Shown: positions 8,427 to 17,761, counted from the stretch's first letter. The stretch: DNA of 64,000 bases from Aliishimia sp039978895 (GCA_039978895.1 JBDWAL010000046.1:434001-498000); one strand, 5' to 3'. The notes: a model not told the origin generated them from the sequence alone. A program made the numbers and translations.

Positions 8427-10205
8427 ATGACACCAAACGCTCCGACAGACTTAGACCACGGCAAGATCGTCGATCAGCTCTATGATATCGCGCTTGATCC
8501 GGGCTCACTTGATGGGTTCATTGATGCTTGGAATGCTGCTGGCCTTGATAGCCAAACAGCTCGAACAATTCTTGAGGAAATCGACAATTTTGACGTCGCT
8601 TTCCAAGCTCATTTGCGCCGCGCAGAAACCTTTTTGCACCGCAATGCAACCGAGGAAACACCGCCCCTATCTGATGTGCTCGCCCCTTTTGAGAACCTCG
8701 CCGCCCTGATCGTGGATCGATCACTGACGATAATCGCCTGTAACGAGGGCGCCGCGTCATCTTTTGGGGTCAAAGAAGGTGACAAGGTTGCCAAGCTGCC
8801 TTTGAACGAAGGTGTCAGCACCACGTTTGCGACCACATTGAAAGACCACCTGCAAGCCACAGCCGCCCCGGATAAATTGCTCAATGTTGAACTGGATAAC
8901 GCCCCGCGCGCGACCCTGTTCCAACTGCGTCGCCTCACTGAGACCGACGCAAATGGTCATCCTGTCCTCTTGATTGTAACCACGCAATATCATTGGCAAC
9001 CCGCGTTGGGTCAGACTTTGGAAGAGGTCTTCAACCTCACGGAAGCCGAACAAGGCGTCGTGCGCGCGCTCGTTGAAGGGTCTGATGCAAAAGCCATTGC
9101 TGGCCTACGTGGCACCAGCGAAGGCACTGTGCGCAGCCAAATCAAATCTATTCTTGCCAAGATGAATGCCCGGTCTCAATCAGAGGTCATTCGACTTGTT
9201 ATGTCTTTGCGCGATGTGAGTGCAGGCGCTGCGGGTGATGGGCCGTCTTCCGACCGCTGGCCAGCCGATGAGAGCGGAGATTGGCTTGACCGGGAAGTTT
9301 GGAAACCCTTCGCAACGATGACACTGCCCGACGGGCGACGCATGGATTATCACGACATGGGACCCGTAAACGGCGCCCCAGTTCTCTATTCACATATGGG
9401 CTATGGGTTGGCCCGCTGGACCCGTCCAATGCTAAAAATGGCCTTTCAATATGGCCTGCGAGTAATTTGTCCGATCCGCGCAGGCTATGGGTTAAGCGAC
9501 AATCACGCCGCCGAGGTCGATATTCAAAATGCGACAATTGAAGACACACTGGCGCTGCTGGATCACCTGGACATCAAGCGGCTGCCATATCTCACCCAAG
9601 GATCAGATTTGATATTTGCGGTTGATTTGGCAGCCAACCATCCGACTTCAGTGTCTGAGATTATCGGCATCTGCGCGCGTCCCTTCCTTCCGGGCGATCT
9701 GCATTACGCCAATATGGGCAAATGGCATCGCTTCTTTTTGTCCACCGCGCGACATGCCCCACACTTGCTGAAGTTCACGGCCAAAGCCGCGGTTGCCATG
9801 GCCAAGCGCATTGGCGTCGAAGAGATGTTTCGCCGTCTGAATTCCGGTTCAGCCTCGGATATGGCTTTGATTGAGGACCAGCATGTGAAGCGCGTGATGA
9901 TCGCCAATGCAGAATTGATTGCGGGCAGAAACACCGATGTGTCTTTGGCTTACGCGCGTGAGTTGCTCAAAACGGAAGTTGATTGGTCCCAGTGCATCAT
10001 TGCCGCCAAAGAAACCCCCACATGGTTCGTCAATGGCACCGAGGACCCCGCGTCCAATGTGGTTTCCCTGTCGCAATACCGAGAGGTCTACCCGTGGATC
10101 GACATCGAAGCGGTTCCCAATGCAGGCCAGTTGATGCTGTTTCAAAACTATGCAGATTTGATCCCGCGCATCGCGAATTCCGCGCATGCTGCCCTCAAGG
10201 GGTAA
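8427..10205 (+). CDS. LuxR-type HTH protein fused to an alpha/beta-hydrolase fold
   Basis: A 592-residue fusion. The N-terminal 200 residues contain a PAS-like segment. Residues about 205-262 form a LuxR-type helix-turn-helix (LTEAEQGVVRALVEG, then SEGTVRSQIKSILAKM). Residues about 290-590 form an alpha/beta-hydrolase fold with a recognisable oxyanion region and RAGYGLSD. The nucleophile elbow reads QGSDL rather than GxSxG, and the position usually held by the catalytic histidine is glutamine (NAGQL), so classical esterase activity is doubtful. The hydrolase domain may bind a ligand and control the DNA-binding domain. It has no obvious target operon; the pca genes are convergent downstream. 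Confidence 0.8.
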   Translation: MTPNAPTDLDHGKIVDQLYDIALDPGSLDGFIDAWNAAGLDSQTARTILEEIDNFDVAFQAHLRRAETFLHRNATEETPPLSDVLAPFENLAALIVDRSLTIIACNEGAASSFGVKEGDKVAKLPLNEGVSTTFATTLKDHLQATAAPDKLLNVELDNAPRATLFQLRRLTETDANGHPVLLIVTTQYHWQPALGQTLEEVFNLTEAEQGVVRALVEGSDAKAIAGLRGTSEGTVRSQIKSILAKMNARSQSEVIRLVMSLRDVSAGAAGDGPSSDRWPADESGDWLDREVWKPFATMTLPDGRRMDYHDMGPVNGAPVLYSHMGYGLARWTRPMLKMAFQYGLRVICPIRAGYGLSDNHAAEVDIQNATIEDTLALLDHLDIKRLPYLTQGSDLIFAVDLAANHPTSVSEIIGICARPFLPGDLHYANMGKWHRFFLSTARHAPHLLKFTAKAAVAMAKRIGVEEMFRRLNSGSASDMALIEDQHVKRVMIANAELIAGRNTDVSLAYARELLKTEVDWSQCIIAAKETPTWFVNGTEDPASNVVSLSQYREVYPWIDIEAVPNAGQLMLFQNYADLIPRIANSAHAALKG

Positions 10206-10241
10206 CGCCAACACCCCGCCGTTGGCATGATACAGACGAGT

Positions 10242-10904
10242 TCACAAATCGAAAAACACGGTTTCCTCTGGGCCTTGCATGCGTATGTCAAAGCGGTATC
10301 GCCCGGGCCCTGCATTTTTCGCAACTAAGGTGCCCCGCCGCGTTTCTGGCACTTGCGCGATCACCGGGTCACGGGCCAGATCGTCCTCGGGGAAATACAT
10401 CCGCGTGATCATGTGGTTTAATAACCCGCGCATGGTCACGATCAGGGTCACAAATGGTGCCGCCCCTCGTTGGCTCGCCCCCGGCTTCACGGTGCGGAAC
10501 TTGAAATGCGTGTCTGCGTCCTTGCCCTGCGCCCCGGTGCCGCATCGCCCGAACCCGGTAAATCCATCGTTGCGTGGCGCGTGCACATAGGTGCCGGACG
10601 CGTCGGCTTGCACGATCTCGATCACTGCGTCGTGGACACGCACGCCGTCTCGATCAAACACGTGGCCGATGATTTCGATCCGCTCACCGGCGACGTCTGC
10701 TCCGGCCAGATCGGTTTTGTGAATTTCTGGGAACGCGTACCCATATGGGCCGGGCGTCAATCCATACGCAAAGAAAGGTCCCACGGTTTGGCTCGGCGTT
10801 AAGCCCGGCGACGCGTCGACCGCGCCGGTGTCCTCATAGGAGTAGTCGTGCACCCCGCCCTTGTCGTCGGCGTCCATTTCCCCGAAGTCTCGCATGTCAG
10901 CCAT
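10242..10904 (-). CDS. pcaG: Protocatechuate 3,4-dioxygenase, alpha subunit
   Basis: About 220 residues of the intradiol ring-cleaving dioxygenase alpha chain. With PcaH it opens protocatechuate to 3-carboxy-cis,cis-muconate in the cytoplasm. The TPSQTVGPFF motif near the N-terminus and the beta-sandwich core (IEIIGHVFDRDG, then VIEIVQADASGTY) are typical. As usual for alpha chains it lacks the iron-ligand set found in the beta chain. The start at 10904 is chosen because GAGGAGG lies 9 bases upstream, inside pcaH, giving an 8-base overlap with the pcaH stop. An ATG two codons earlier is also possible. Confidence 0.93.
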   Translation of the reverse strand: MADMRDFGEMDADDKGGVHDYSYEDTGAVDASPGLTPSQTVGPFFAYGLTPGPYGYAFPEIHKTDLAGADVAGERIEIIGHVFDRDGVRVHDAVIEIVQADASGTYVHAPRNDGFTGFGRCGTGAQGKDADTHFKFRTVKPGASQRGAAPFVTLIVTMRGLLNHMITRMYFPEDDLARDPVIAQVPETRRGTLVAKNAGPGRYRFDIRMQGPEETVFFDL

Positions 10905-11601
10905 GATCATGCCCCTCCTCAAACGGGGTGCCATAGGCCCCAGCCAGACAGATATCAAACTTCAGACAATGCGCCCAATTGGGCACGGTGTCCTCAATGG
11001 AGAACCGAGAAATAAGGCGGTTTCGAATGCGCGCGTCCCGCGTCGCATTGAAGATTGGATCATATCGCAATGTGGGATCACCAGGAAAATACATTTGCGT
11101 CACCAAACGTTGCGCCAACCCGGCCCCAAAGATCGAAAAATGAATATGCGCGGGACGCCATGCATTGCGGTGGTTGCCCCAAGGATAGGACCCCGGTTTG
11201 ATGGTGATAAATCGATATGAGCCGTCCGCCGCACTTATGCATCGCCCGGCACCTAGAAAGTTGGGATCCAAAGGTGCGGCGTGCATTTCCTCGCGGTGCA
11301 CATAGCGCCCGGCTGCGTTGGCTTGCCAAATCTCGATCAAAGCCCCCGGCACGGGACGCCCTGCCTCGTCAGTTAACCGCCCTTCGACCACGATCCGCTC
11401 ACCAATCGGATCGCCGTTCACACGCCCGTTTATGGTCAAATCTGCATCACGCTTTGCGAGGTCTGGCCACACCGGACGTAAGCTTGCAGAATTGTCCCAA
11501 CCACCCTCTAGTTTCACAGGCTCTAAGCTCGGCGCGCGCGTCGCGGTCGACTTGTAATCCGAAAAGGCCGTTTCCGGCATTTGCCCCCAATCACGTTTCA
11601 C
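10897..11601 (-). CDS. pcaH: Protocatechuate 3,4-dioxygenase, beta subunit
   Basis: 234 residues, the iron-binding subunit of the intradiol dioxygenase. The four non-heme Fe(III) ligands are visible: Tyr100 (GRYVH), Tyr139 (GSYPW), and His152 and His154 (RPAHIHF), numbered from the GTG start. The GTG start overlaps the upstream hydrolase stop as GTGA; an internal ATG at codon 8 is an alternative. It lies in a four-gene minus-strand unit with pcaG, a metallo-beta-lactamase-fold hydrolase and an enolase-superfamily enzyme. The usual pcaB, pcaC and pcaD are not in the window. Confidence 0.94.
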   Translation of the reverse strand: MKRDWGQMPETAFSDYKSTATRAPSLEPVKLEGGWDNSASLRPVWPDLAKRDADLTINGRVNGDPIGERIVVEGRLTDEAGRPVPGALIEIWQANAAGRYVHREEMHAAPLDPNFLGAGRCISAADGSYRFITIKPGSYPWGNHRNAWRPAHIHFSIFGAGLAQRLVTQMYFPGDPTLRYDPIFNATRDARIRNRLISRFSIEDTVPNWAHCLKFDICLAGAYGTPFEEGHDHG

Positions 11602-12482
11602 AGCTTGTTTACCGGAACTTTCAACGCCATGTTCCCATCCCTGTCTGTGGGGACTTCGCCGGCGCGCATGTTGACCTGCAGCGACGGAATGATCAGCTTG
11701 GGCACGGACAGGGTCGCGTCGCGCTCTTCACGCATCGCCACAAAGACCTCGCGGCTGATACCGCCGCCCACATGAATGTTTGCGTCCCGTTCGGCACCAA
11801 TGGTGGTTTCCCACGCGATGTCTCGCCCGCCGGGGCCGTAATCATGGCACACAAATAACCGCATCTCGGCGGGCAATGCCAACACGCGCGTGATGCTGTC
11901 GTATAGCTCGCCCGCATCCCCGCCCGGAAAATCCGCCCGCGCCGAACCGCCATCGGGCATAAACAAAGTATCCCCCGCAAACGCCGCATCGCCCATTATG
12001 TGTACGTTGCACGCGGGCGTATGTCCGGGTGTGTGCAACACATGACAGGGCACGTTGCCAACGTGATACGTGTCCATGTCAGTAAACAACTGATCAAATT
12101 GCGATCCATCACGTTGAAACGCCGTGCCTTCGTTAAAGATTTTTCCGAACGTGTCTTGCACGGTCACAATGTGCTCACCGATCCCGATTTTCCCGCCCAG
12201 CTCTTGCTGCACATAAGGCGCGCCCGATAAATGGTCGGCGTGCACGTGGGTTTCGATAATCCACTGCAAGTCCAATCCTTCGCCCCGGATATAGGCAATC
12301 ATCTCATCGGCAATATCATGGGTGAGCCGACCCGCAGCCATATCGAATTCCATCACCGCGTCTACGACAGCACAGGCGGTCGAGCTGGGGTCTCTCACGA
12401 CATAGCTGATTGTATTGGATCCCGGATCAAAGAAGGCTTTGACCTTTGGGCGAATATCTAGCGCTGGTACAGGTAAGCTCAT
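11598..12482 (-). CDS. Metallo-beta-lactamase-fold hydrolase (persulfide dioxygenase/Blh-like)
   Basis: 294 residues from the ATG at 12480-12482, which follows an AGGAG site; a longer open frame upstream lacks a good start. The HVHADH metal motif is at 79-84. Further ligands are visible in HTPGHT, GDTLF and CHDYGP. The spacing and the NTISYVV start resemble the ETHE1/Blh group, known as glutathione persulfide dioxygenases or related thioester hydrolases. The gene is translationally coupled to pcaH (GTGA overlap), so a role in a ring-cleavage pathway is possible, for example on a lactone or thioester. This is an inference; a sulfur role is equally open. Confidence 0.8.
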   Translation of the reverse strand: MSLPVPALDIRPKVKAFFDPGSNTISYVVRDPSSTACAVVDAVMEFDMAAGRLTHDIADEMIAYIRGEGLDLQWIIETHVHADHLSGAPYVQQELGGKIGIGEHIVTVQDTFGKIFNEGTAFQRDGSQFDQLFTDMDTYHVGNVPCHVLHTPGHTPACNVHIMGDAAFAGDTLFMPDGGSARADFPGGDAGELYDSITRVLALPAEMRLFVCHDYGPGGRDIAWETTIGAERDANIHVGGGISREVFVAMREERDATLSVPKLIIPSLQVNMRAGEVPTDRDGNMALKVPVNKL

Positions 12483-12561
12483 GGTGGGTCTCCTCTTGCG
12501 GACCTTTCTTCCCGCTCCGCCGCGAGTTTGCAAGCTTTTACCGTCGTCAAAGCTGGATAGG

Positions 12562-13659
12562 TTAATGCCCAGAGACGGCTTCAAACTCAACAAGGCGGTC
12601 CCAATCAAATTCAACACCTATCCCCGGCGTATCCGGTGCGACAGCGCGCGCGTTCTCGACCACCAAAGGACGATGGGTGTAGCGATCAATTGGGAAGGAA
12701 TGCACTTCCAACCAACCCGCGTTGCTTTGCGCCGACACTAGCGAGACATGCAATTCTTGCATGCCGTGCGAACACACAGGCACGCCGTATCCCAGCGACA
12801 ACTCCGCAACTTGCAGCCATCCGGTGATCCCTCCGCAATTGGACGCATCCGGTTGGATGAAGGCCAAATTGCCTTGTTCAAGCGCCATTTCGAACTCGTG
12901 AAGTGTGTGCAGGTTCTCACCTTGTGCGATTGGAAGACCGCTGGCCTCGCCCACCGTTTTGTAGCCGCGATAATCGTCTGGGATGATCGGTTCTTCAAAC
13001 CACATCAGGTCTTGATCCTTTACCGCCAGAGCCAAGGAAATCGCCTGATCCCGGCTCATGGAGTAATTGGCATCAATCGCAAACCCGGCCTTTGCCCCAA
13101 TCTGCGCACGTACGGCGCGGATGCGTTCGACATCTGTGGCCTCATCGGGTTGACCAACTTTGATCTTCACCGCCGGCAACCCCGCATCAAGATAAGCTTG
13201 CACGTGATTGAGCAATTTGGGCAAAGGAAAGGCCAAGTCGATCCCGCCGCCATAGGCATCACAGGTTTTGCCCGCTCCGCCTGCCATTTTCCAAAGCGGC
13301 ATGCCACGTTGTTTTCCACGCAGATCCCATAACGCGATATCCACTGCTGAGATTGCGAAACTCAAGATGCCGCCACGCCCGACATAATGCATGTGCCACT
13401 GCATCTCCTCATTAAGCGCTTCCACGTCCTCCGCGTTGCGCCCTATCAAAAAAGGGGCCAAATCGTGGTTAATCATGGCGACAGTCGATTGGCCACCGCG
13501 CCCGCCATTATAGGTATAGCCAGTGCCAGTTGAACCGTCTTCCAGTTCGATGGTGGCGGTGATCAGATGGAAGTGAGAATGGTCGCCATGCTTGGCATCC
13601 ACCAACACTTCGTCCAACGGAATGGCAAAAAGTCGCCCCTGAACTGCCACAATCTTCAT
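12562..13659 (-). CDS. Enolase-superfamily (mandelate racemase/muconate lactonizing) enzyme
   Basis: 365 residues from the ATG at 13659; an ATG nine codons upstream is possible. Family hallmarks are the VKIKVG lysine pair, metal ligands in DANYSM, FEEP and QGEN, and the catalytic His in CSHGMQE. The pattern fits MR/MLE-type acid-sugar dehydratases or cycloisomerases; the exact reaction cannot be read. It is the first gene of the pcaHG transcript, 79 bases before the hydrolase gene, and could act as a lactonizing enzyme for carboxymuconate in place of PcaB, which is not present here. That role is inference from position only. Confidence 0.8.
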   Translation of the reverse strand: MKIVAVQGRLFAIPLDEVLVDAKHGDHSHFHLITATIELEDGSTGTGYTYNGGRGGQSTVAMINHDLAPFLIGRNAEDVEALNEEMQWHMHYVGRGGILSFAISAVDIALWDLRGKQRGMPLWKMAGGAGKTCDAYGGGIDLAFPLPKLLNHVQAYLDAGLPAVKIKVGQPDEATDVERIRAVRAQIGAKAGFAIDANYSMSRDQAISLALAVKDQDLMWFEEPIIPDDYRGYKTVGEASGLPIAQGENLHTLHEFEMALEQGNLAFIQPDASNCGGITGWLQVAELSLGYGVPVCSHGMQELHVSLVSAQSNAGWLEVHSFPIDRYTHRPLVVENARAVAPDTPGIGVEFDWDRLVEFEAVSGH

Positions 13660-13734
13660 CTGTTTCGCCCTAATTTCTGCCACCATTGGTGGTTAACACT
13701 GTATTTATCGATATACCAATTCAGGAGACCTGCC

Positions 13735-13995
13735 ATGTTCCGTCTATTGGGCGCTGTTGCCCTGTTCGGCGCAGCTTTTGCCGCCAACGCTTTCACCCCA
13801 GAAGGGATGAGCGATACAGACCAGACCGCATTGCAAATCAATTCGAGCGGCTTCATCTGCTCTGAAATCGTATCCATGAACCAAGGCCTGTCTGACACAG
13901 TCTGGAACGTGCGTTGCATCGAATTTCATGACGGCTCTGGCCGCGCGCATTTCGCTGTGGACACATCCTCTGGCATGGTGATGCGTACGTATTGA
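13735..13995 (+). CDS. Small secreted protein, unknown function
   Basis: 86 residues starting at an ATG 6 bases after AGGAGA. The first 19 residues (MFRLLGAVALFGAAFAANA) form a clear Sec signal peptide. The mature part of about 65 residues has two cysteines that could pair in the periplasm. It is transcribed away from the enolase-superfamily gene and shares a short divergent promoter region with it. I do not recognise the family. Confidence 0.65.
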   Translation: MFRLLGAVALFGAAFAANAFTPEGMSDTDQTALQINSSGFICSEIVSMNQGLSDTVWNVRCIEFHDGSGRAHFAVDTSSGMVMRTY

Positions 13996-14003
13996 TCGAA
14001 TTG

Positions 14004-14024
14004 GGGCAGACCATCGGCCTGCCC
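14004..14024. terminator. Weak hairpin between convergent genes
   Basis: A 6-bp stem GGGCAG/CTGCCC with a 9-base loop between the small secreted protein and the 2-hydroxyacid dehydrogenase gene. There is no strong T tract. Confidence 0.3.
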
Positions 14025-14030
14025 GCTTGA

Positions 14031-14945
14031 TCACATTCCTGAACATTCAGGTACAGGCGTCTGTACTGTACCGTCGTTCAGATGCTGCAACAGATTGTCG
14101 ACCGTCAAAGCCCCCATCGCCGCGCGCGTCTCAAGGGTGCCGCTGCCCACATGGGGCAGAAGCACAACATTGGACAAAGCCCGGAGTGCCTCTGGCACAT
14201 GCGGTTCGGCTTCGAACACATCCAAGCCCGCCCAGCCGAGTTTACCCCTTTGCAAGGCTTCGATCATCGCTACTTCATCCACGACAGATCCGCGTGACAC
14301 GTTGATCAACGTGCCCTGTGGTCCAAGTGCTTCCAAGACTTCGCTGTTCACGATCTTGTTGGTCGCAGGCCCGCCCGGCGTGATGCAGATGATCACATCA
14401 CAGCGCCGCGCCATTTCGGTCAGATCGCCCACATATTCAAATGGCACATCCTTGGCCGAACGCGAATGATACAAAATCGTTGGCGACCACGGCGCAAGCT
14501 TGTCCGCGATGGCTTGCCCGATCCGACCCAATCCCAAAATACCGATGGTTTGCCCGTCCGCGGATCGCGTCAACGGCGCGTTGCCGTTTTTCTCCCAATC
14601 GCCGGAACGTGTGTAGGCGTCATCGCGCAAGAGTTCACGGTAGCATGACAGCATCAACAACACGGCTGTGGTTGCGACTTCTTGGTTCAACACATTTGGC
14701 GTGTGCGTCACGATGATCCCGCGCGCGACGGCCGCAGAGGTGTCGATGGCGTCATATCCGACCCCATAACATGAGATCATTTTGAGGTTCGGACACGCGG
14801 CCATGATGTCCGCGGGAACCCCGTCATGCCCGTTGGTCGCGATGTGCGTGATGGCGTCTGATGGTGTTTTGTGAAGCGTGAAGGCCTCTTCCAGACGCGT
14901 TTTCATCACATCTGTGACGCCTCCGATTTGCAACAGATCTGGCAT
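14031..14945 (-). CDS. D-isomer-specific 2-hydroxyacid dehydrogenase
   Basis: 304 residues of the glyoxylate/hydroxypyruvate reductase type. The NAD(P) motif GLGRIG lies mid-chain. The catalytic triad is visible as Arg in NVSRGSVVDE, Glu in FEAEP and His in LPHVGSGT. The start follows AGGGAGG. It is the last gene of a minus-strand sugar-acid operon (SDR, dehydratase, FAH hydrolase), where it could reduce the short 2-oxoacid or aldehyde-acid released by cleavage. That role is inferred from context. Confidence 0.85.
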   Translation of the reverse strand: MPDLLQIGGVTDVMKTRLEEAFTLHKTPSDAITHIATNGHDGVPADIMAACPNLKMISCYGVGYDAIDTSAAVARGIIVTHTPNVLNQEVATTAVLLMLSCYRELLRDDAYTRSGDWEKNGNAPLTRSADGQTIGILGLGRIGQAIADKLAPWSPTILYHSRSAKDVPFEYVGDLTEMARRCDVIICITPGGPATNKIVNSEVLEALGPQGTLINVSRGSVVDEVAMIEALQRGKLGWAGLDVFEAEPHVPEALRALSNVVLLPHVGSGTLETRAAMGALTVDNLLQHLNDGTVQTPVPECSGM

Positions 14946-15035
14946 TTTGGTGCCTCCCTTTAACGATGTGTGTGAAAGCGGATCGACGCGCGCGCGGCAC
15001 CCTTGGTGGGAATACCGGCGCGCAAAGATTTGCTT

Positions 15036-15881
15036 TTATGCGTCTTGGCGCACGTCTTGACGTTGACGCCCCAGACCTTCGATTTCCAGTTCAACCACGT
15101 CGCCGACTTTTAGGTAGACGGGTTCGGGCTTCATCCCCATCCCAACACCCGGAGGCGTCCCGGTCGAGATCACATCACCCGGATGCAAGGTCATCAATCC
15201 CGACAGATGCTCGATGATTTCAGCCACGGTGAAAATCATTGTGCTGGTGTTCCCGGTTTGCATGCGTTTGCCGTTCACATCCAATGACATTGCAAGGTTT
15301 TGCACGTCCGCGATTTCATCTTTGGTCACCAGATAAGGACCGGTGGGGCCAAAGGTGTCGCAGGATTTGCCCTTGGTCCATGTGCCTGTCAGGTTGTTTT
15401 GGAAGTTGCGCTCGGACACATCGTTGACGACACAATACCCCGCCACATAGTCCAGCGCGTCTTCTTTGCTGACGTATTTGGCTGTCTTTCCGATCACCAC
15501 GCCCAGCTCGACTTCCCAATCGGTGCTTTCAGAGCCGCGCGGCATCACGGTGTCATCGTTGGGTCCAACGATTGCCGAATTGGCCTTCATGAACAAGATG
15601 GGGTGCTTAGGAAATGGATTGCCGGTTTCGATGGCGTGATCCTTGAAGTTCAACCCGATACACATGAACTTGCCAATGTTGCCCACACAGGCCCCGATAC
15701 GGGGTGAGCCCGGCACAGCTGGCAGGGATGACACGTCGATTGCGCGCAGTGCATCCAATGCCGCATCGCTTAAGGTGGCCCCGGTCACGTCATCAATATG
15801 CCCGCTCAGATCGCGCAAGGTGTCCGCGTCCATAATCCCTGGCTTTTCTGATCCGACTTCACCGTAACGTACTAATTTCAT
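15036..15881 (-). CDS. Fumarylacetoacetate hydrolase-family protein (diketo-sugar-acid hydrolase type)
   Basis: 281 residues with the FAH-fold metal site (Glu pair in DWEVELGVVIG) and the GDVISTGTPPGVGMG signature. The CIGLNFKDHAIE block places it near 2,4-diketo-3-deoxy-L-fuconate/L-rhamnonate hydrolases, which cleave the diketo acid to pyruvate and a 2-hydroxyacid such as lactate. The adjoining DHRS6-like dehydrogenase and sugar-acid dehydratase supply the two preceding steps of that pathway, supporting this reading. GGAAGGA precedes the start. The sugar (fucose, rhamnose or other) cannot be fixed from sequence. Confidence 0.83.
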   Translation of the reverse strand: MKLVRYGEVGSEKPGIMDADTLRDLSGHIDDVTGATLSDAALDALRAIDVSSLPAVPGSPRIGACVGNIGKFMCIGLNFKDHAIETGNPFPKHPILFMKANSAIVGPNDDTVMPRGSESTDWEVELGVVIGKTAKYVSKEDALDYVAGYCVVNDVSERNFQNNLTGTWTKGKSCDTFGPTGPYLVTKDEIADVQNLAMSLDVNGKRMQTGNTSTMIFTVAEIIEHLSGLMTLHPGDVISTGTPPGVGMGMKPEPVYLKVGDVVELEIEGLGRQRQDVRQDA

Positions 15882-15921
15882 TTCATATCCTTCCGAAGAT
15901 TGGGACTGTGCCCTATCGTTT

Positions 15922-17712
15922 TTAGTGATTGTCGCGCGGCATGAACTTGCGCGAAATGTCTAGATAGTCGGCGGCCCCTTCAAGGGTCATACCGTGATCA
16001 AGACGTCCTACTTTTTCGCGGAACAATTCTTGCCATGGCGTCTGGCTTTCGGGTGAATTGTACCCGCCTGCGGCCTCAAGATCGCGCGCGCGTTGTGCCA
16101 AATCCTCGATTGAAACCAGCATGTCCGCCGAAAATTTGTTCAAATCGATCCGCACGGTATCGCCGGTTTGTAAAAGCGCCAAACCGCCCCCCGCAGCCGC
16201 TTCTGGCGACGCGTTCAAGATCGAAGGTGACCCGGATGTCCCCGATTGCCGCCCGTCCCCGATGCATGGTAGCGCCTCAACACCTTGCTTCAGAAGATAG
16301 GCAGGGGGCCGCATGTTCACGACTTCCGCAGCGCCCGGATACCCTTTTGGCCCCGCGCCACGCATGAACAGAACGCATTGTTCGGTGATGTTTTCTGCCG
16401 GATCATCAATCCGGTGGTGGAAGTCTTCCGGTCCGTCAAACACGATGGCGCGCCCTTCAAACGCGTTCATGTCATCTGGATTGGACAAATAGGTGGCACG
16501 GAAGTTTTCTGAGATCACGGATGTTTTCATGATCGCGCTTTCAAACAGATTGCCGCTCAGATTGATGAACCCGGCCTCTGCTACCATTGGATCGGACGCC
16601 GTTTTGATCACGCGCGTGTCGAGCGACCGCTTGTCGTCGCAGTTCTCGCCCATCGATTTCCCGTTTGCAGTGATCGCGCCGGGATGCGGCAAAAGCCCCT
16701 CGGCCAACAATTCACCAACCACCGCCGGAACGCCGCCCGCGTGTTGGTAATCTTCGCCCAGATATTCCCCGGCGGGTTGCAAATTCACGATCAACGGCAC
16801 GTGATGGCCGACTTTTTGCCAGTCATCATTGTCCAAAGGCACACCCAAGTGCCGGGCGATCCCGTTCAAATGCACAGGCGCATTTGTCGATCCACCAATC
16901 GCCGAATTGATTACAATCGCGTTCTCGAAAGCTTCCCGTGTCATGATGTCAGAGGGGCGCAAATCTTCGTTCACCATTTCAACGATGCGTTTGCCTGTGG
17001 CATACGCCATCTGCCCGCGTTCGCGATAAGGTGCTGGAATCGAAGCACTTCCGGGCAGTTGCATCCCCAAGGCTTCGGCCAGTGAATTCATCGTGGTGGC
17101 CGTGCCCATTGTGTTGCAATAGCCAACCGATGGCGCACTTGAGGCCGCAATTTCCAAGAATTCTTCGTTGTCGATTTCACCAGCGGCCAGCAATTCGCGC
17201 GCCTTCCAGATCACAGTTCCAGACCCGGCACGTTCGCCCTTCCACCAACCGTTCAGCATCGGCCCGACAGAAAACGCAATCGCAGGAATGTTGACTGTGG
17301 CAGCGGCCATTAACAGCGCGGGCGTGGTCTTGTCACACCCGATATTCAGCACCACCCCGTCCAGTGGATACCCAAAGAGCGACTCGACCAAAGACAGATA
17401 CGCAAGATTGCGATCCAGCGACGCCGTGGGGCGTTTTCCAGTTTCCTGAATGGGATGCACAGGCACCTCCAAACAGGTTCCGCCCGCCGCAATGATCCCA
17501 TCGCGCAGCCGTTTAGACAACTCGATATGGTGGCGGTTACAAGGGCTTAGGTCGCTCCCGGTCTGCGCAATCGCAATAATCGGCTTGCCCGATTGCAGCT
17601 CTTCGCGCGTCAGCCCGTAATTCAGATACCGCTCCAGATATAGGGCCGTCATTTCCGGGTTTTCCGGATTGTTGAACCATTTCTGCGAGCGCAATTCAGG
17701 TTTCTTGCTCAT
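15922..17712 (-). CDS. IlvD/Edd-family sugar-acid dehydratase
   Basis: 596 residues from the ATG at 17712; the frame extends upstream without a convincing start. It is an Fe-S dehydratase of the dihydroxyacid/sugar-acid type. Cysteines in LSPCNRHHIE and LNIGCDKTTP match the cluster ligands, and GGSTNAPVHL and DGRQSGTSGSPS are the expected substrate and metal loops. The length and the YLERYLNYGLTREEL N-terminus match the L-arabonate/D-xylonate branch rather than IlvD proper. It should convert an aldonate to its 2-keto-3-deoxy form, feeding the neighbouring dehydrogenase and FAH hydrolase. Confidence 0.87.
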   Translation of the reverse strand: MSKKPELRSQKWFNNPENPEMTALYLERYLNYGLTREELQSGKPIIAIAQTGSDLSPCNRHHIELSKRLRDGIIAAGGTCLEVPVHPIQETGKRPTASLDRNLAYLSLVESLFGYPLDGVVLNIGCDKTTPALLMAAATVNIPAIAFSVGPMLNGWWKGERAGSGTVIWKARELLAAGEIDNEEFLEIAASSAPSVGYCNTMGTATTMNSLAEALGMQLPGSASIPAPYRERGQMAYATGKRIVEMVNEDLRPSDIMTREAFENAIVINSAIGGSTNAPVHLNGIARHLGVPLDNDDWQKVGHHVPLIVNLQPAGEYLGEDYQHAGGVPAVVGELLAEGLLPHPGAITANGKSMGENCDDKRSLDTRVIKTASDPMVAEAGFINLSGNLFESAIMKTSVISENFRATYLSNPDDMNAFEGRAIVFDGPEDFHHRIDDPAENITEQCVLFMRGAGPKGYPGAAEVVNMRPPAYLLKQGVEALPCIGDGRQSGTSGSPSILNASPEAAAGGGLALLQTGDTVRIDLNKFSADMLVSIEDLAQRARDLEAAGGYNSPESQTPWQELFREKVGRLDHGMTLEGAADYLDISRKFMPRDNH

Positions 17713-17761
17713 GTTTTCTCTTTCACTATGCCCACGAATATCTCGTTGGTGGCTATTGCGA

